Made by a program: the position numbers and the translations under genes
Source: Amylibacter marinus
GTDB lineage: Bacteria > Pseudomonadota > Alphaproteobacteria > Rhodobacterales > Rhodobacteraceae
Length of the DNA stretch: 64,000 nucleotides
Direction of reading: 5' to 3'
Assembly (NCBI RefSeq): GCF_030160015.1
Contig: NZ_BSNN01000004.1
Location: 434,001 to 498,000, forward strand
Shown here: one piece after another, positions 19,589-29,349 of the stretch
Position numbering within the stretch: position 1 is the first letter of the stretch
Layout: each line of letters begins with the position of its first letter
Notes under the pieces: model-generated
Told to the model about the DNA's origin: nothing
What the model saw: the letters and a program-made list of their open reading frames with translations, nothing else
Database searches by the model: none

Positions 19589-20488
19589 TTACTTCAGCAA
19601 TTCAACCAGTGTTTCGCCCAGTTTCGCAGGGGATGGAGAGACAGAGATACCTGCGGCTTTCATTGCCTCGATCTTGTCCTCGGCACCACCTTTGCCGCCG
19701 GAAATAACAGCGCCCGCATGGCCCATTGTACGGCCCGGAGGCGCTGTACGACCCGCGATAAAGCCTACCACCGGTTTCTTGCGGCCCTTCTTGGCTTCGT
19801 CAATTAGGAACTGCGCGGCTTCTTCTTCTGCGCTGCCGCCAATTTCACCAATCATGATGATCGACTTGGTTGCTTCATCCGCTAGGTACAGTTCCAAAAT
19901 ATCGATGAATTCCGTACCCTTAACTGGATCACCACCAATACCCACGGCTGATGTCTGACCCAGACCCGCAACTGTCGTTTGGTATACGGCCTCGTAGGTC
20001 AATGTACCCGAGCGAGACAAAACACCCACAGACCCGTTTTTAAAGATAGAACCGGGCATAATGCCGATTTTACATTGATCAGGTGTCATAAGGCCGGGAC
20101 AGTTTGGCCCGATCAAGCGAGAATTAGATGCATCCAGCTTTTCTTTAACACGTACCATATCCATCACAGGCACACCTTCGGTGATACATGTGATCAATTC
20201 GATGCCCGCATCAATCGCTTCTTCGATTGCGGCGGCGGCGCCGGCAGGGGGTACATAGATCACAGATGCGCTCGCGCCTGTTACGTCCTTGGCTTCTGCC
20301 ACGGATGCAAATATTGGCAATGCTTGGCCGCTGGCGGCTGTCCAATCTGTGCCACCTTTTTTAGGGTGCGTACCCGCAACCATTTGCGTACCGTGATAGG
20401 CCAATGCCTGTTCTGTATGAAATGTACCGGTTTTTCCGGTCAGGCCTTGAACGATGATTTTAGTGTCTGAGTTGATTAAGATAGACAT
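19589..20488 (-). CDS. sucD: succinyl-CoA synthetase subunit alpha
   Basis: 299 residues. The CoA-binding Rossmann part starts with [20 protein letters not shown], and the active-site histidine is in [11 protein letters not shown] near residue 247. With SucC it interconverts succinyl-CoA and succinate with nucleotide formation in the TCA cycle. It starts 4 bases after the sucC stop, in one transcript. No sucA or sucB follows; the unit ends at the bidirectional terminator. Confidence 0.97.
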   Translation of the reverse strand: MSILINSDTKIIVQGLTGKTGTFHTEQALAYHGTQMVAGTHPKKGGTDWTAASGQALPIFASVAEAKDVTGASASVIYVPPAGAAAAIEEAIDAGIELITCITEGVPVMDMVRVKEKLDASNSRLIGPNCPGLMTPDQCKIGIMPGSIFKNGSVGVLSRSGTLTYEAVYQTTVAGLGQTSAVGIGGDPVKGTEFIDILELYLADEATKSIIMIGEIGGSAEEEAAQFLIDEAKKGRKKPVVGFIAGRTAPPGRTMGHAGAVISGGKGGAEDKIEAMKAAGISVSPSPAKLGETLVELLK

Positions 20489-20492
20489 GATA

Positions 20493-21686
20493 TTATCCTT
20501 TCACCGCTTTAACAATTTTCTGGGCGGCGTCGTCCAGATCGTCGGCGGCAATTACATTCAGGCCGCTTTCGTTGATCAATTTCTTGCCCTCGGCAACTTT
20601 GGTGCCCTCTAGGCGAACAACCAATGGAACCTCAAGACCTACGTCTTTCACCGCTTGGATCACGCCCTCGGCGATGACATCACAGCGCATGATGCCACCA
20701 AAGATGTTCACCAAAATGCCCTTTACGTTCGGGTCGGATGTGATGATTTTAAATGCGGCAGTCACCTTTTCTGTTGTGGCACCACCACCAACGTCCAAGA
20801 AGTTTGCAGGAGATGCGCCGTATAATTTGATGATGTCCATTGTGGCCATGGCCAAACCAGCACCGTTCACCATACAGCCAATTTCACCATCTAGGGCGAT
20901 ATAGGCCAGATCGTATTTCGAGGCCTCGATCTCTTTGGCGTCTTCTTCTGTCTCGTCGCGGTATTCCATGATGTCTGGGTGGCGGAACAATGCGTTGCCA
21001 TCAAATGATACCTTGGCATCCAAAACCTGCACGTCGTTTTTCTTGGTCACGATCAGCGGATTGATTTCCAGCAAGGCCATGTCTTTTTCAACGAATGCTT
21101 TGTACAGAACCTTGAACAATGCAATGCCCTGCTCGCGGGCAGTACCCTCTAGCTTATAGGCGTCGGCGATTTTCGCCGCATCCGCGTCCGTGCAACCCGC
21201 GGCGGCACTAATGCCGATTGTGTGGATCAATTCTGGTGTTTCTTCGGCAACGGCCTCGATGTCCATGCCGCCCTCGGTAGAGGCCACGAAGGATGTCTGA
21301 CCTGTTTCACGATCAACCAAGATGGATAGGTACAATTCGCTTTCGATGTCAGCGCCATCTTCGATATACAAACGGTTTACCTGTTTGCCTGCTGGGCCAG
21401 TTTGCGCGGTTACCAATGTGTTGCCAAACATTTCTTTGACGTTGGCCAATGCTTCTTCGGCAGAGAATGAAACGCGTACGCCGCCTTTGGCATCCTCGGG
21501 CAGTTCTACGAATTTACCTTTGCCGCGGCCACCTGCGTGGATTTGGCTTTTTACCACCCAAACAGGGCCGGGCAGGGAGTTTATAGCGGCCTCAGCCTGT
21601 GTGATATCGGTTATCGCCGCGCCATCCGCAACCGGTGCGCCAAAACCCTTTAGGATCTGTTTGGCTTGGTATTCATGAATGTTCAT
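20493..21686 (-). CDS. sucC: succinyl-CoA synthetase subunit beta
   Basis: 397 residues from the ATG at 21686 ([10 protein letters not shown]), chosen because AGGAGAG lies just before it; an upstream in-frame start at 21728 would add 14 residues absent from the family. The ATP-grasp domain ([16 protein letters not shown]) fills the first half, and the C-terminal CoA-ligase domain has [11 protein letters not shown] and GGGATTEKV. It supplies the nucleotide-binding half of the enzyme. It is the first gene of a sucC-sucD pair, separate from any mdh or sucAB. Confidence 0.97.
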   Translation of the reverse strand: MNIHEYQAKQILKGFGAPVADGAAITDITQAEAAINSLPGPVWVVKSQIHAGGRGKGKFVELPEDAKGGVRVSFSAEEALANVKEMFGNTLVTAQTGPAGKQVNRLYIEDGADIESELYLSILVDRETGQTSFVASTEGGMDIEAVAEETPELIHTIGISAAAGCTDADAAKIADAYKLEGTAREQGIALFKVLYKAFVEKDMALLEINPLIVTKKNDVQVLDAKVSFDGNALFRHPDIMEYRDETEEDAKEIEASKYDLAYIALDGEIGCMVNGAGLAMATMDIIKLYGASPANFLDVGGGATTEKVTAAFKIITSDPNVKGILVNIFGGIMRCDVIAEGVIQAVKDVGLEVPLVVRLEGTKVAEGKKLINESGLNVIAADDLDDAAQKIVKAVKG

Positions 21687-21810
21687 TCTCTCTCTCCTGA
21701 GTGTACTCGACTTCGAATATGTGTCCAACTTAGTTCACTTAGATAGGGGTAATAACGATTTTGACCCGGCTATACCAGTGCTTACTGGTGAACAGCAGAA
21801 ACCTAGGCTG

Positions 21811-21824
21811 TATGTGATCACAAA
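21811..21824. promoter_or_regulatory. TGTGATCACA operator copy 1
   Basis: TATGTGATCACAAA contains the self-complementary core TGTGATCACA. It is about 125 bases upstream of sucC and 430 upstream of frc. The same core recurs twice next to frc. Confidence 0.5.
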
Positions 21825-22155
21825 TTAAGCGCGCTAAAAGTTCTAATTACCGATCAACGGTGAAATGAGGCAGATCGAGGCGCATTTTTACAATTTAATA
21901 ACAGCGGCTTAGGGGGGACTCTTCCAATGATCGAATTGCTGAAACAGGTTACCCCAGAGATCAACCAAAGCAGAGGGAGAATTGATCGCGATCAGAACAA
22001 ATGTAGACAAGATCCCAAGCGGGTGTTCATTTGTCGCACCGTGTGCTCTTCGTTTGCGGCCTATACCGCGCCACAGTTCACAACTCCCCTAGATCCCTAC
22101 ACGGATTCGCCTTGATTGCAGCGCGAGAATGGTAGCATCTGTACCTTGGTTGTAA

Positions 22156-22189
22156 ATGTGATCACGCAATAGGAATATGTGATCACATA
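22156..22189. promoter_or_regulatory. tandem TGTGATCACA operators before frc
   Basis: ATGTGATCACG at 22156-22166 and the perfect 14-bp palindrome TATGTGATCACATA at 22176-22189 are spaced about two helical turns apart, centre to centre, and end 65 bases before the frc ATG. The core looks like sites of FadR/GntR-type dimers; a CRP-type site would need a 6-base spacer. The protein that binds is not identifiable from the window. Confidence 0.6.
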
Positions 22190-22254
22190 ATTTAAAGCTT
22201 GATAAAACCCCAAAAGCTTGTTCAAAAATTTACATGAACTGAAGGAATATTATT

Positions 22255-23514
22255 ATGAAAGCCCTCGACGGTATCAAAGTCCTCGATTTCACCCATGTTC
22301 AATCTGGCCCCACCTGCACACAGATGCTGGGCTGGTTCGGCGCAGATGTCCTAAAAGTAGAACGCCCCGGCATGGGGGATGCCACCCGCCAACAGCTGGT
22401 TGATGTGCCTGGTGCAGACAGTTTGTATTTTACGATGCTTAATCATAACAAACGCTCGATCGAGCTGAATTCCAAAGATGAAGTTGGCAAAAAGGTGCTG
22501 ACACGCTTGATCGAGGAATGCGATGTCTTGGTGGAAAACTTTGCCCCTGGCGCATTGGATCGCATGGGGTTTTCATGGGAACGCATTCAGGAAATAAACC
22601 CGCGTATTATTCTGGCATCAATCAAAGGCTTCGGCCCAGGAAAATACCAAGACTGCAAGGTCTATGAAAACGTGGCCCAATGTGTCGGGGGCTCTGCCTC
22701 TACTACGGGATTTCGTGACGGGTTGCCCTTGGTAACCGCCGCTCAGGTCGGTGATAGCGGTACGGGGCTACATCTGTGCTTGGGCATCGTAACGGCGCTG
22801 TATCAACGCCAGACAACAAACCGCGGCCAGCGCGTATCGGCGGCAATGCAGGATTCGGTTCTAAACCTAGTGCGGGTGAAGCTGCGCGATCAACAACGCC
22901 TGCAAAAAGGCCCGCTTGTGGAATATTCACAGCACGGCGAGGGCATTCCCTTTGGCGATGCAACGCCGCGCGGGGGCAATGATTCCGGCGGTGGACAACC
23001 CGGACGTATATTAAAGTGCTTGGGTTGGGAGCAGGACCCCAACGCTTATACCTATTTTATTATTCAAGCGGCAATCTGGGACAAGGTTTGTGATGTAATC
23101 GGCGAGCCCAATTGGAAAACCGCCGATGGCTTTGCCAAGCCGGCGGATCGGCTGGACAAGCTAAACCTGATTTTTGAGCGCATAGAACAATGGACAATGA
23201 CCAAAACCAAATTTGAGGTGATGGACATGTGCAACCCCCACGATATTCCGGTGGGGCCGATCTTATCAATGAAGGAAATCGCCGAGGACGACGGGCTGTA
23301 CGCCTCTGGCACCTTGGTCAATGTGCCCCATCCAGAACGGGGCGAATACCTATCTGTTGGCTGCCCTATAAAATTGTCGGATAGCCCTGTCGAGGTTACG
23401 CGCTCGCCACTATTGGGCGAGCATACTACAGAAATCCTAGAGGATGTATTGGGATACTCTGGTGAAGAGCTGGCGCAGATCTTGGCATCAGGTGCGGTAG
23501 GGGCGGCAAAATGA
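22255..23514 (+). CDS. frc: formyl-CoA:oxalate CoA-transferase
   Basis: 419 residues of the class III CoA-transferase (CaiB/BaiF) family. The N-terminus [18 protein letters not shown], the [10 protein letters not shown]-like segment, [10 protein letters not shown] (catalytic Asp at about residue 169) and the [12 protein letters not shown] glycine loop match what I recall of Oxalobacter Frc, including its glycine loop. It moves CoA from formyl-CoA to oxalate. The usual partner, oxalyl-CoA decarboxylase (oxc), is not here; instead formate-tetrahydrofolate ligase follows and formate dehydrogenase is 5 kb upstream. AAGGA precedes the ATG. Another acyl acceptor than oxalate cannot be excluded. Confidence 0.88.
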   Translation: MKALDGIKVLDFTHVQSGPTCTQMLGWFGADVLKVERPGMGDATRQQLVDVPGADSLYFTMLNHNKRSIELNSKDEVGKKVLTRLIEECDVLVENFAPGALDRMGFSWERIQEINPRIILASIKGFGPGKYQDCKVYENVAQCVGGSASTTGFRDGLPLVTAAQVGDSGTGLHLCLGIVTALYQRQTTNRGQRVSAAMQDSVLNLVRVKLRDQQRLQKGPLVEYSQHGEGIPFGDATPRGGNDSGGGQPGRILKCLGWEQDPNAYTYFIIQAAIWDKVCDVIGEPNWKTADGFAKPADRLDKLNLIFERIEQWTMTKTKFEVMDMCNPHDIPVGPILSMKEIAEDDGLYASGTLVNVPHPERGEYLSVGCPIKLSDSPVEVTRSPLLGEHTTEILEDVLGYSGEELAQILASGAVGAAK

Positions 23515-23695
23515 TTCGCACCCACAACCCGCCCTAGCCCCCATATTCCCGCCTCAACAACGCCAAACAACGCAACAGGGCGGTAATATGTCTGTTTTTG
23601 ACTACTAGGAGCATTTAAATAGTGCCACCCTCAGAGGCGGGGCATCAGAGCACGCCCAAACGCATTTATGAATTCGGCCACGAAGGACAGCAAAA

Positions 23696-25372
23696 ATGGC
23701 ATATAAAACAGACATTGAAATCGCCCGCGAGGCCAACAAAAAACCGATCCAAGAAATTGGTAAAAAACTGGGTATCAGCGAGAAAGATTTGGTACCCTAT
23801 GGCCATGATAAGGCCAAGATTTCCGCAGAGTTTATTGAACAATCCAAAAAGAATAAATCAGGCAAGCTGATCTTGGTCACTGCCATCAATCCGACACCGG
23901 CAGGCGAGGGTAAGACCACCACTACCGTCGGCTTGGGCGATGGGCTGAACCGCATTGGCAAAAATGCCATGATCTGTATCCGCGAGGCATCCCTTGGCCC
24001 GTGTTTTGGAATGAAGGGCGGTGCTGCGGGCGGCGGCATGGCACAGGTGGTGCCGATGGAGGACATGAACCTGCATTTCACCGGCGATTTTCATGCCATT
24101 ACATCCGCGCATAATCTGCTATCGGCAATGATCGACAACCACATCTATTGGGGCAACGAGCTGGAAATTGACCAGCGTCGTGTAACATGGAAACGGGTAA
24201 TGGACATGAACGACCGCGCATTGCGCGATATCGTAACCTCGCTGGGCGGCGTACCAAATGGCTTCCCACGTCAGGCAGGTTTTGACATCACCGTTGCTTC
24301 CGAGGTGATGGCGATTCTGTGCTTGGCGCTGGATTTGCAAGATCTGGAAAAACGTCTGGGTGATATCATCGTGGCCTATCGTCGTGATCGTACCCCCGTC
24401 TATTGCCGCGATATCAAGGCCGATGGAGCCATGACAGTCTTGCTAAAGGATGCGATGCAACCAAATCTGGTGCAAACGCTGGAAAACAACGCAGCCTTCG
24501 TGCATGGCGGCCCGTTTGCCAATATCGCCCATGGTTGTAATTCTGTTGTGGCCACCAAGACTGCGCTGAAACTGACAGATTACGTCGTTACCGAGGCTGG
24601 CTTTGGTGCTGATCTGGGTGCCGAGAAATTCATGAACATCAAATGTCGCAAGGCCGATCTGGCCCCCAGTGTCGTGGTCTTGGTGGCCACAGTGCGGGCG
24701 ATGAAAATGAACGGCGGCGTAGCCAAGGCCGATCTGGGCACAGAAAATGTAGCTGCCGTGCGGGATGGTTGCCCAAATTTGGGCCGCCACATCGAGAACC
24801 TGAAATCATTTGGTGTGCCTGTGGTGGTCGCCATAAACCATTTCGTTACCGATACAGATGCCGAGGTAGATGCGATCAAGGAATTTGTTGCCGCACAGGG
24901 TTCCGAGGCAATTCTATCTAAACATTGGGAATTTGGTTCCGAAGGATCTGCTGATTTGGCCACACGGGTTGCGGAAATCGCTGATGCAGATATGGCCAAC
25001 TTTGCGCCGATTTATCCTGATGATATGCGCCTGATGGAAAAAATAGAAACCATCGCCAAGCGTATCTACCGCGCCGACGAGGTGCTGGCGGACAAAAAGA
25101 TCCGCAGCCAATTAAAGGATTGGGAAGAGCAGGGCTATGGTGATCTGCCGGTCTGTATGGCCAAAACCCAATATTCCTTCTCTACGGATCCAAACCTGCG
25201 CGGCGCGCCCACGGGGCATTCGCTGCCGATCCGCGAGGTGCGTCTAAGCGCTGGTGCTGGATTTATCGTTGTGGTTTGCGGGGAAATAATGACCATGCCC
25301 GGCCTGCCGCGCGTACCCTCATCCGAGGCAATTTGCCTGAACGCAGATAACCAAATCGACGGCTTGTTCTAA
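23696..25372 (+). CDS. fhs: formate--tetrahydrofolate ligase
   Basis: 558 residues, the family's usual length. The ATP loop is [18 protein letters not shown] near residue 67, followed by [16 protein letters not shown] and [13 protein letters not shown]. It makes 10-formyl-THF from formate, ATP and THF, putting formate into one-carbon metabolism. It lies 180 bases after frc in the same direction. That gap contains a CCGCCCT...AGGGCGG repeat with a loop too long for a terminator, and may hold a separate promoter. A strong hairpin follows the stop. Confidence 0.97.
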   Translation: MAYKTDIEIAREANKKPIQEIGKKLGISEKDLVPYGHDKAKISAEFIEQSKKNKSGKLILVTAINPTPAGEGKTTTTVGLGDGLNRIGKNAMICIREASLGPCFGMKGGAAGGGMAQVVPMEDMNLHFTGDFHAITSAHNLLSAMIDNHIYWGNELEIDQRRVTWKRVMDMNDRALRDIVTSLGGVPNGFPRQAGFDITVASEVMAILCLALDLQDLEKRLGDIIVAYRRDRTPVYCRDIKADGAMTVLLKDAMQPNLVQTLENNAAFVHGGPFANIAHGCNSVVATKTALKLTDYVVTEAGFGADLGAEKFMNIKCRKADLAPSVVVLVATVRAMKMNGGVAKADLGTENVAAVRDGCPNLGRHIENLKSFGVPVVVAINHFVTDTDAEVDAIKEFVAAQGSEAILSKHWEFGSEGSADLATRVAEIADADMANFAPIYPDDMRLMEKIETIAKRIYRADEVLADKKIRSQLKDWEEQGYGDLPVCMAKTQYSFSTDPNLRGAPTGHSLPIREVRLSAGAGFIVVVCGEIMTMPGLPRVPSSEAICLNADNQIDGLF

Positions 25373-25390
25373 CGCCATAGGTTTTTCAAA

Positions 25391-25423
25391 GAAAAGCGGC
25401 GCAATTACCCTGCGCCGCTTTTC
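25391..25423 (+). terminator. terminator after fhs
   Basis: A perfect 13-bp stem (GAAAAGCGGCGCA, 25391-25403, with its complement 25411-25423) closes a 7-base loop. The 3' arm ends CTTTTC, giving a short U-run within the arm. It starts 18 bases after the fhs stop. Confidence 0.8.
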
Positions 25424-25543
25424 CACCATCAGCCCCATGTGATGCAATCGCCGATAGCGTAACCAATGACGCCAACGCAAAATGGGCTTTAAAATGGTCG
25501 CATAAATCGTTATGCATCGACCTCTAATCCAAGGGGTAGTAAC

Positions 25544-27823
25544 ATGGCACAGAAATCCAAAACTGGTGATATTCGCTCAAAGGCGCTGGATTATCACGAG
25601 TATCCAAACCCAGGTAAGCTGGAAATCCGCCCAACCAAACCAATGGCCAATGGTCGCGATCTGTCGCGTGCCTATAGCCCCGGTGTAGCGGATGCTTGTA
25701 TGGAAATTGCCGCCAACCCCGCCGATGCTGTGCGCTATACCGCCAAGGGCAATATGGTGGCTGTGATTTCTAATGGTACTGCGGTTTTGGGCTTGGGTGA
25801 TATTGGTGCACTGGCTTCTAAACCAGTGATGGAAGGTAAGGCGGTTCTGTTCAAGAAATTCGCCGGTATCGATTGCTTTGATATCGAGGTGAACGAAACC
25901 GACCCTGTCAAACTTGCCAATATCGTAACCGCCCTAGAGCCTACATTTGGCGCGATTAACCTTGAGGATATCAAGGCCCCGGATTGCTTCATTGTCGAAG
26001 ACCTGTGTCGCAAACAGATGAACATCCCCGTGTTCCATGATGATCAACACGGTACCGCAATTGTGGTTGCCGCTGCTGCCGTAAACGCAATGAAGCTAAC
26101 GGGTAAATCATTTGACAAAATCAAGGTCGCATCGGCAGGTGGCGGGGCGGCTGGCATTGCCTGCCTAAACATGCTGGTAAACCTTGGGGTTCGGGTTGAA
26201 AATATCTGGCTGGCTGATCGTTCCGGTGTGATCCGCAAGGGCCGCTCTGAGCCAATGTCCCCCCAACAGGAAGTCTATGCCCAAGATACCGACCTAGAAA
26301 ATCTGGCGGATATCGTCGAGGGTGCAGATCTGTTTCTAGGCCTATCTGGCCCCAATGTTCTGACGCCGGAAATGGTGAAATCCATGACACCTCAGCCGAT
26401 CATTTTCGCGTTGGCAAACCCGACACCAGAAATTATGCCAGAAGAGGCCCGCAGGGTGGCCCCCGACGCCATTCTGGCCACCGGCCGCTCGGATATCCCG
26501 AACCAGGTGAACAATGTGCTGTGCTTCCCGTTTATTTTCCGCGGTGCATTGGATGTCGGGGCGACCGAAATTAACGAGGAGATGAAGGTTGCCTGTGCCA
26601 ATGCCATTGCCGAATTGGCCCGCACCTACTCCACCGCTGAAACCGCCGCCGCATATGTGGATGAAAAGCTGATCTTTGGCCCAGAATATCTGATCCCCAA
26701 GGCCTTTGACCCGCGCCTGTTATCCGTTGTGGCGCTGGCCGTGGCGCGTACGGCCATGGAAACGGGTGTTGCCACCCGCCCTGTTGATCTGGATGCCTAT
26801 GCGGCCAAACTGGATGCATCGATTAACAAAACCGCCATGATCATGCGCCCGGTGTTTAGTGCCGCGCGTACCTCGCATCGTCGCATTGTATATGCCGAGG
26901 GCGAGGACACGCGCGTGATCCGATCCGCCAATGCCATTATCGAAGAATCGGTGGATACGCCCATTCTGATTGGCCGCCCAGAGGTGATTGTGCACCGGTG
27001 CGAACAAATCGGCCTAACGATCAATCCGTTAGAGGTGTTTGATATCGTGAATCCCGAAAACGATCCGCGCTTCCACGAATATTGGACAAGCTACCATCGG
27101 CTAATGGAACGTGATGGCGTAACCCCTGATACAGCCAAGGCAATCCTGCGCACCAACACCACCGCCATCGGCGCGGTCATGGTGCACCGCGGCGAGGCAG
27201 ACAGCCTGATCTGTGGCACATTTGGCCAATACAAATGGCATATGAAATACATCAACCAAATTCTGGGTCGTGATGGGCTTAGCCCAATTGGCGCACTCTC
27301 TGCGATGATCCTAGAGGACGGGCCCTTGTTCGTGGCAGATACCCACGTGAACAACGAGCCAGATGCGCAGAAAATTGTGGATATCGTCATTGCCGCCGCA
27401 CGCCATGCGCGCCGCTTTGGGGTAGAGCCTAAAATCGCGCTGTGCTCTTCCTCGCAGTTTGGCAACCTAGACAGCAACACAGGCGTGAACATGCGCGCCG
27501 CGCTGAAAATTCTGGATACGATGGATTTGAATTTCGAATACGAGGGCGAAATGCACTCGGACACCGCTTTGGATCCCGCATTGCGCCAGCGCCTGTTCCC
27601 CAATGCGCGGATGAAGGCCAAGGCGAATGTTTTGATCTACGGCAATTCTGATGCATCCGGTGCCACGCGTAACATTCTGAAAGAAGTGTCCAGCGGGCTA
27701 GAGGTTGGGCCGATCTTGATGGGTATGGGCAACCGTGCCCATATTGTGACCCCCTCGGTCACCGCGCGCGGGCTGTTGAACACCACGGCATTGGCCGGCA
27801 CATCAGTGGCCAGCTACGGCTAG
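25544..27823 (+). CDS. maeB: NADP-dependent malic enzyme with phosphotransacetylase-like domain
   Basis: 759 residues. The malic enzyme half (about 1-430) has SRAYSPGVADACMEIA, IEVNETDPVKLANIVTALEP, FHDDQHGTAI and an NADP Rossmann loop ASAGGGAAGIACLN. The C-terminal third (about 430-759) resembles phosphotransacetylase (IVYAEGEDTRVIRSA, LCSSSQFGN) but in MaeB proteins serves regulation, being a site for acetyl-CoA control. The enzyme decarboxylates malate to pyruvate with NADPH formation, needed for growth on acetate or C4 acids. Its stop shares CTAG with the convergent idi gene. Confidence 0.95.
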   Translation: MAQKSKTGDIRSKALDYHEYPNPGKLEIRPTKPMANGRDLSRAYSPGVADACMEIAANPADAVRYTAKGNMVAVISNGTAVLGLGDIGALASKPVMEGKAVLFKKFAGIDCFDIEVNETDPVKLANIVTALEPTFGAINLEDIKAPDCFIVEDLCRKQMNIPVFHDDQHGTAIVVAAAAVNAMKLTGKSFDKIKVASAGGGAAGIACLNMLVNLGVRVENIWLADRSGVIRKGRSEPMSPQQEVYAQDTDLENLADIVEGADLFLGLSGPNVLTPEMVKSMTPQPIIFALANPTPEIMPEEARRVAPDAILATGRSDIPNQVNNVLCFPFIFRGALDVGATEINEEMKVACANAIAELARTYSTAETAAAYVDEKLIFGPEYLIPKAFDPRLLSVVALAVARTAMETGVATRPVDLDAYAAKLDASINKTAMIMRPVFSAARTSHRRIVYAEGEDTRVIRSANAIIEESVDTPILIGRPEVIVHRCEQIGLTINPLEVFDIVNPENDPRFHEYWTSYHRLMERDGVTPDTAKAILRTNTTAIGAVMVHRGEADSLICGTFGQYKWHMKYINQILGRDGLSPIGALSAMILEDGPLFVADTHVNNEPDAQKIVDIVIAAARHARRFGVEPKIALCSSSQFGNLDSNTGVNMRAALKILDTMDLNFEYEGEMHSDTALDPALRQRLFPNARMKAKANVLIYGNSDASGATRNILKEVSSGLEVGPILMGMGNRAHIVTPSVTARGLLNTTALAGTSVASYG

Positions 27824-28341
27824 GCTAGATCGGCTAGGAAATCCGCATGCTGATCTAGATAAATCTTCAGCCACGGGGTAAATTGCTGTGGTTGTTGGGC
27901 GATCAACGCTCTGATGTCATCTAGGCTGTGCCACGCAATGGCGTTCACCTCGTCTGGGTTCAGGGCATAGGCCTCTGGATCCGGCATCTCGCCCCAATAA
28001 ATATCCACCACCTCGTGTTCGATCAGGCCACCGCCAACATCGGCGCGGTATTCTGCGGTTTTCACATAGGTGAGGGTGTCCTGAATGATCCCCAGCTCTT
28101 CTTGCAGGCGGCGCTGGGCGCAGGCCATGCTATCTTCTTGCCAATGGGGGTGGGTGCAACAGCTGTTGGCCCACATGCCCGGCGTGTGATATTTACCCAG
28201 CGCGCGCTGTTGTAGCAATATTTTGCCACCGTTGGTTAGGAAAACCGACACCGCCTTGTGCTTTACTCCTAGCTGATGCGCCTTTAGTTTTTCCATAGGA
28301 ATCAATTGGTTATCTACCCAAACTGGTATCATTATATCCAT
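27820..28341 (-). CDS. idi: isopentenyl-diphosphate delta-isomerase, type 1
   Basis: 173 residues from the ATG at 28341, preceded by GGGGCG; an in-frame upstream start at 28428 would add an unrelated leader crossing the hemF promoter. The Nudix core holds the catalytic cysteine in NSCCTHPHW and the glutamates in the LIEHEVVDIYWGE segment. It interconverts IPP and DMAPP for isoprenoids such as ubiquinone, and for carotenoids or bacteriochlorophyll tails in related bacteria. It is divergent from hemF, whose product is also used in porphyrin synthesis. Confidence 0.93.
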   Translation of the reverse strand: MDIMIPVWVDNQLIPMEKLKAHQLGVKHKAVSVFLTNGGKILLQQRALGKYHTPGMWANSCCTHPHWQEDSMACAQRRLQEELGIIQDTLTYVKTAEYRADVGGGLIEHEVVDIYWGEMPDPEAYALNPDEVNAIAWHSLDDIRALIAQQPQQFTPWLKIYLDQHADFLADLA

Positions 28342-28402
28342 AATTTCGCCCCAAGAAATATCTGCATACCTCAGATGCGCTATTCTAGGATAAATGACAA
28401 GC

Positions 28403-28437
28403 ATTAGGGATGGATGTTTTGCATACAAAACCCTAAT
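28403..28437. promoter_or_regulatory. nested inverted repeat before hemF
   Basis: Outer arms ATTAGGG (28403-28409) and CCCTAAT (28431-28437) enclose inner arms GTTTTG (28416-28421) and CAAAAC (28426-28431) around CATA. It lies 28 bases before the hemF ATG, in the idi/hemF divergent promoter. It could be an operator or a hairpin in the hemF leader. Confidence 0.45.
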
Positions 28438-28464
28438 TTAATGGCGCAAATGAAAGGCAAAACC

Positions 28465-29349
28465 ATGAGCACCATCACCGAAAATCACAAAACGCAGGCC
28501 TCTGACTGGTTTCGTACCATTCGCGATGAAATCTGCACGGCTTTTGAAGCGCTGGAAGATAGCCATACCACAGGGCCGCTATCAGATCGCGCGGCGGGGC
28601 GATTTGAGCTACGCGAGACACAGCGCGATGGTGGCGCTGGCGGCGGTGGGCTGATGTCTGTGATGCGTGGCGGGCGGCTGTTTGAGAAGGTGGGGGTGAA
28701 TATATCCACCGTGCACGGCACCCTTTCGCCGATGATGATCAAGGCCATGGCCGCGCGCAAAGATATCCCCGGCCTTGCTGATAACCCAATTTTCTGGGCC
28801 TCGGGCATTTCGTTGGTGGCGCATATGAACAACCCCAAAACCCCTGCGGTGCATATGAACACCCGTATGTTCTGGACACCCGTTGCCCATTGGTTTGGCG
28901 GTGGTATGGATCTAAATCCGATGATCGAGTACCCAGAGGACACGGCGGCATTTCATAAGGTGCTGAACCAGTTCTGTGACAAGCATGACCCCGAATATTA
29001 TCCTAAATTCAAGGCATGGGCGGATGAGTATTTTATGATCAAGCATTGGAACGAGCCGCGCGGTGTCGGCGGGATTTTCTATGATGATCTGAACAGCGGT
29101 AACTGGGATGCAGATTTTGCATTTACGCGTGATGTGGGCCGTGGGTTTCTTGATGCCTTTTTGCCCATCACCAACAAACGCCGCAGCGAGAGCTGGACAG
29201 ATGCCGACCGCGAGACCCAGCTGATTAAGCGCGGCCGCTACGCAGAATTTAATCTGGTCTATGATCGCGGCACGCATTTTGGGTTGCAATCCGGCCATGA
29301 TCCGGCGGCGGTCTTGATGTCTATGCCCCCCGAGGCCAAATGGCCCTAG
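28465..29349 (+). CDS. hemF: oxygen-dependent coproporphyrinogen III oxidase
   Basis: 294 residues from the ATG at 28465; in-frame starts at 28414 and 28441 exist but the first lies inside an inverted repeat. Family blocks include GAGGGGLMSVMRGG, GISLVAHMNNPKTPAVHMNTR, WFGGGMDLNP and RGTHFGLQSG near the end. It decarboxylates coproporphyrinogen III to protoporphyrinogen IX with O2, a step of heme synthesis in the cytoplasm. Its use implies aerobic growth. The stop overlaps the histidine kinase stop by CTAG. Confidence 0.95.
   Translation: MSTITENHKTQASDWFRTIRDEICTAFEALEDSHTTGPLSDRAAGRFELRETQRDGGAGGGGLMSVMRGGRLFEKVGVNISTVHGTLSPMMIKAMAARKDIPGLADNPIFWASGISLVAHMNNPKTPAVHMNTRMFWTPVAHWFGGGMDLNPMIEYPEDTAAFHKVLNQFCDKHDPEYYPKFKAWADEYFMIKHWNEPRGVGGIFYDDLNSGNWDADFAFTRDVGRGFLDAFLPITNKRRSESWTDADRETQLIKRGRYAEFNLVYDRGTHFGLQSGHDPAAVLMSMPPEAKWP

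Larger units (their letters stand above)
21687..22254. other. 568-bp divergent intergenic region between sucC and frc
   Basis: The stretch holds the sucC promoter side (21690-21800), one TGTGATCACA site at 21811-21824, and two more at 22156-22189 close to frc. A 62-codon frame (21927-22115) with a G-rich sequence before its ATG lies inside. It has no recognisable domain and ends well before frc, so I do not call it a gene. No RNA gene or known riboswitch was recognised. Confidence 0.5.

Noticed and set aside
23528-23583. CCGCCCT ... AGGGCGG repeat between frc and fhs as a terminator or riboswitch
   Set aside because: The loop is over 40 bases and no known riboswitch core could be matched.
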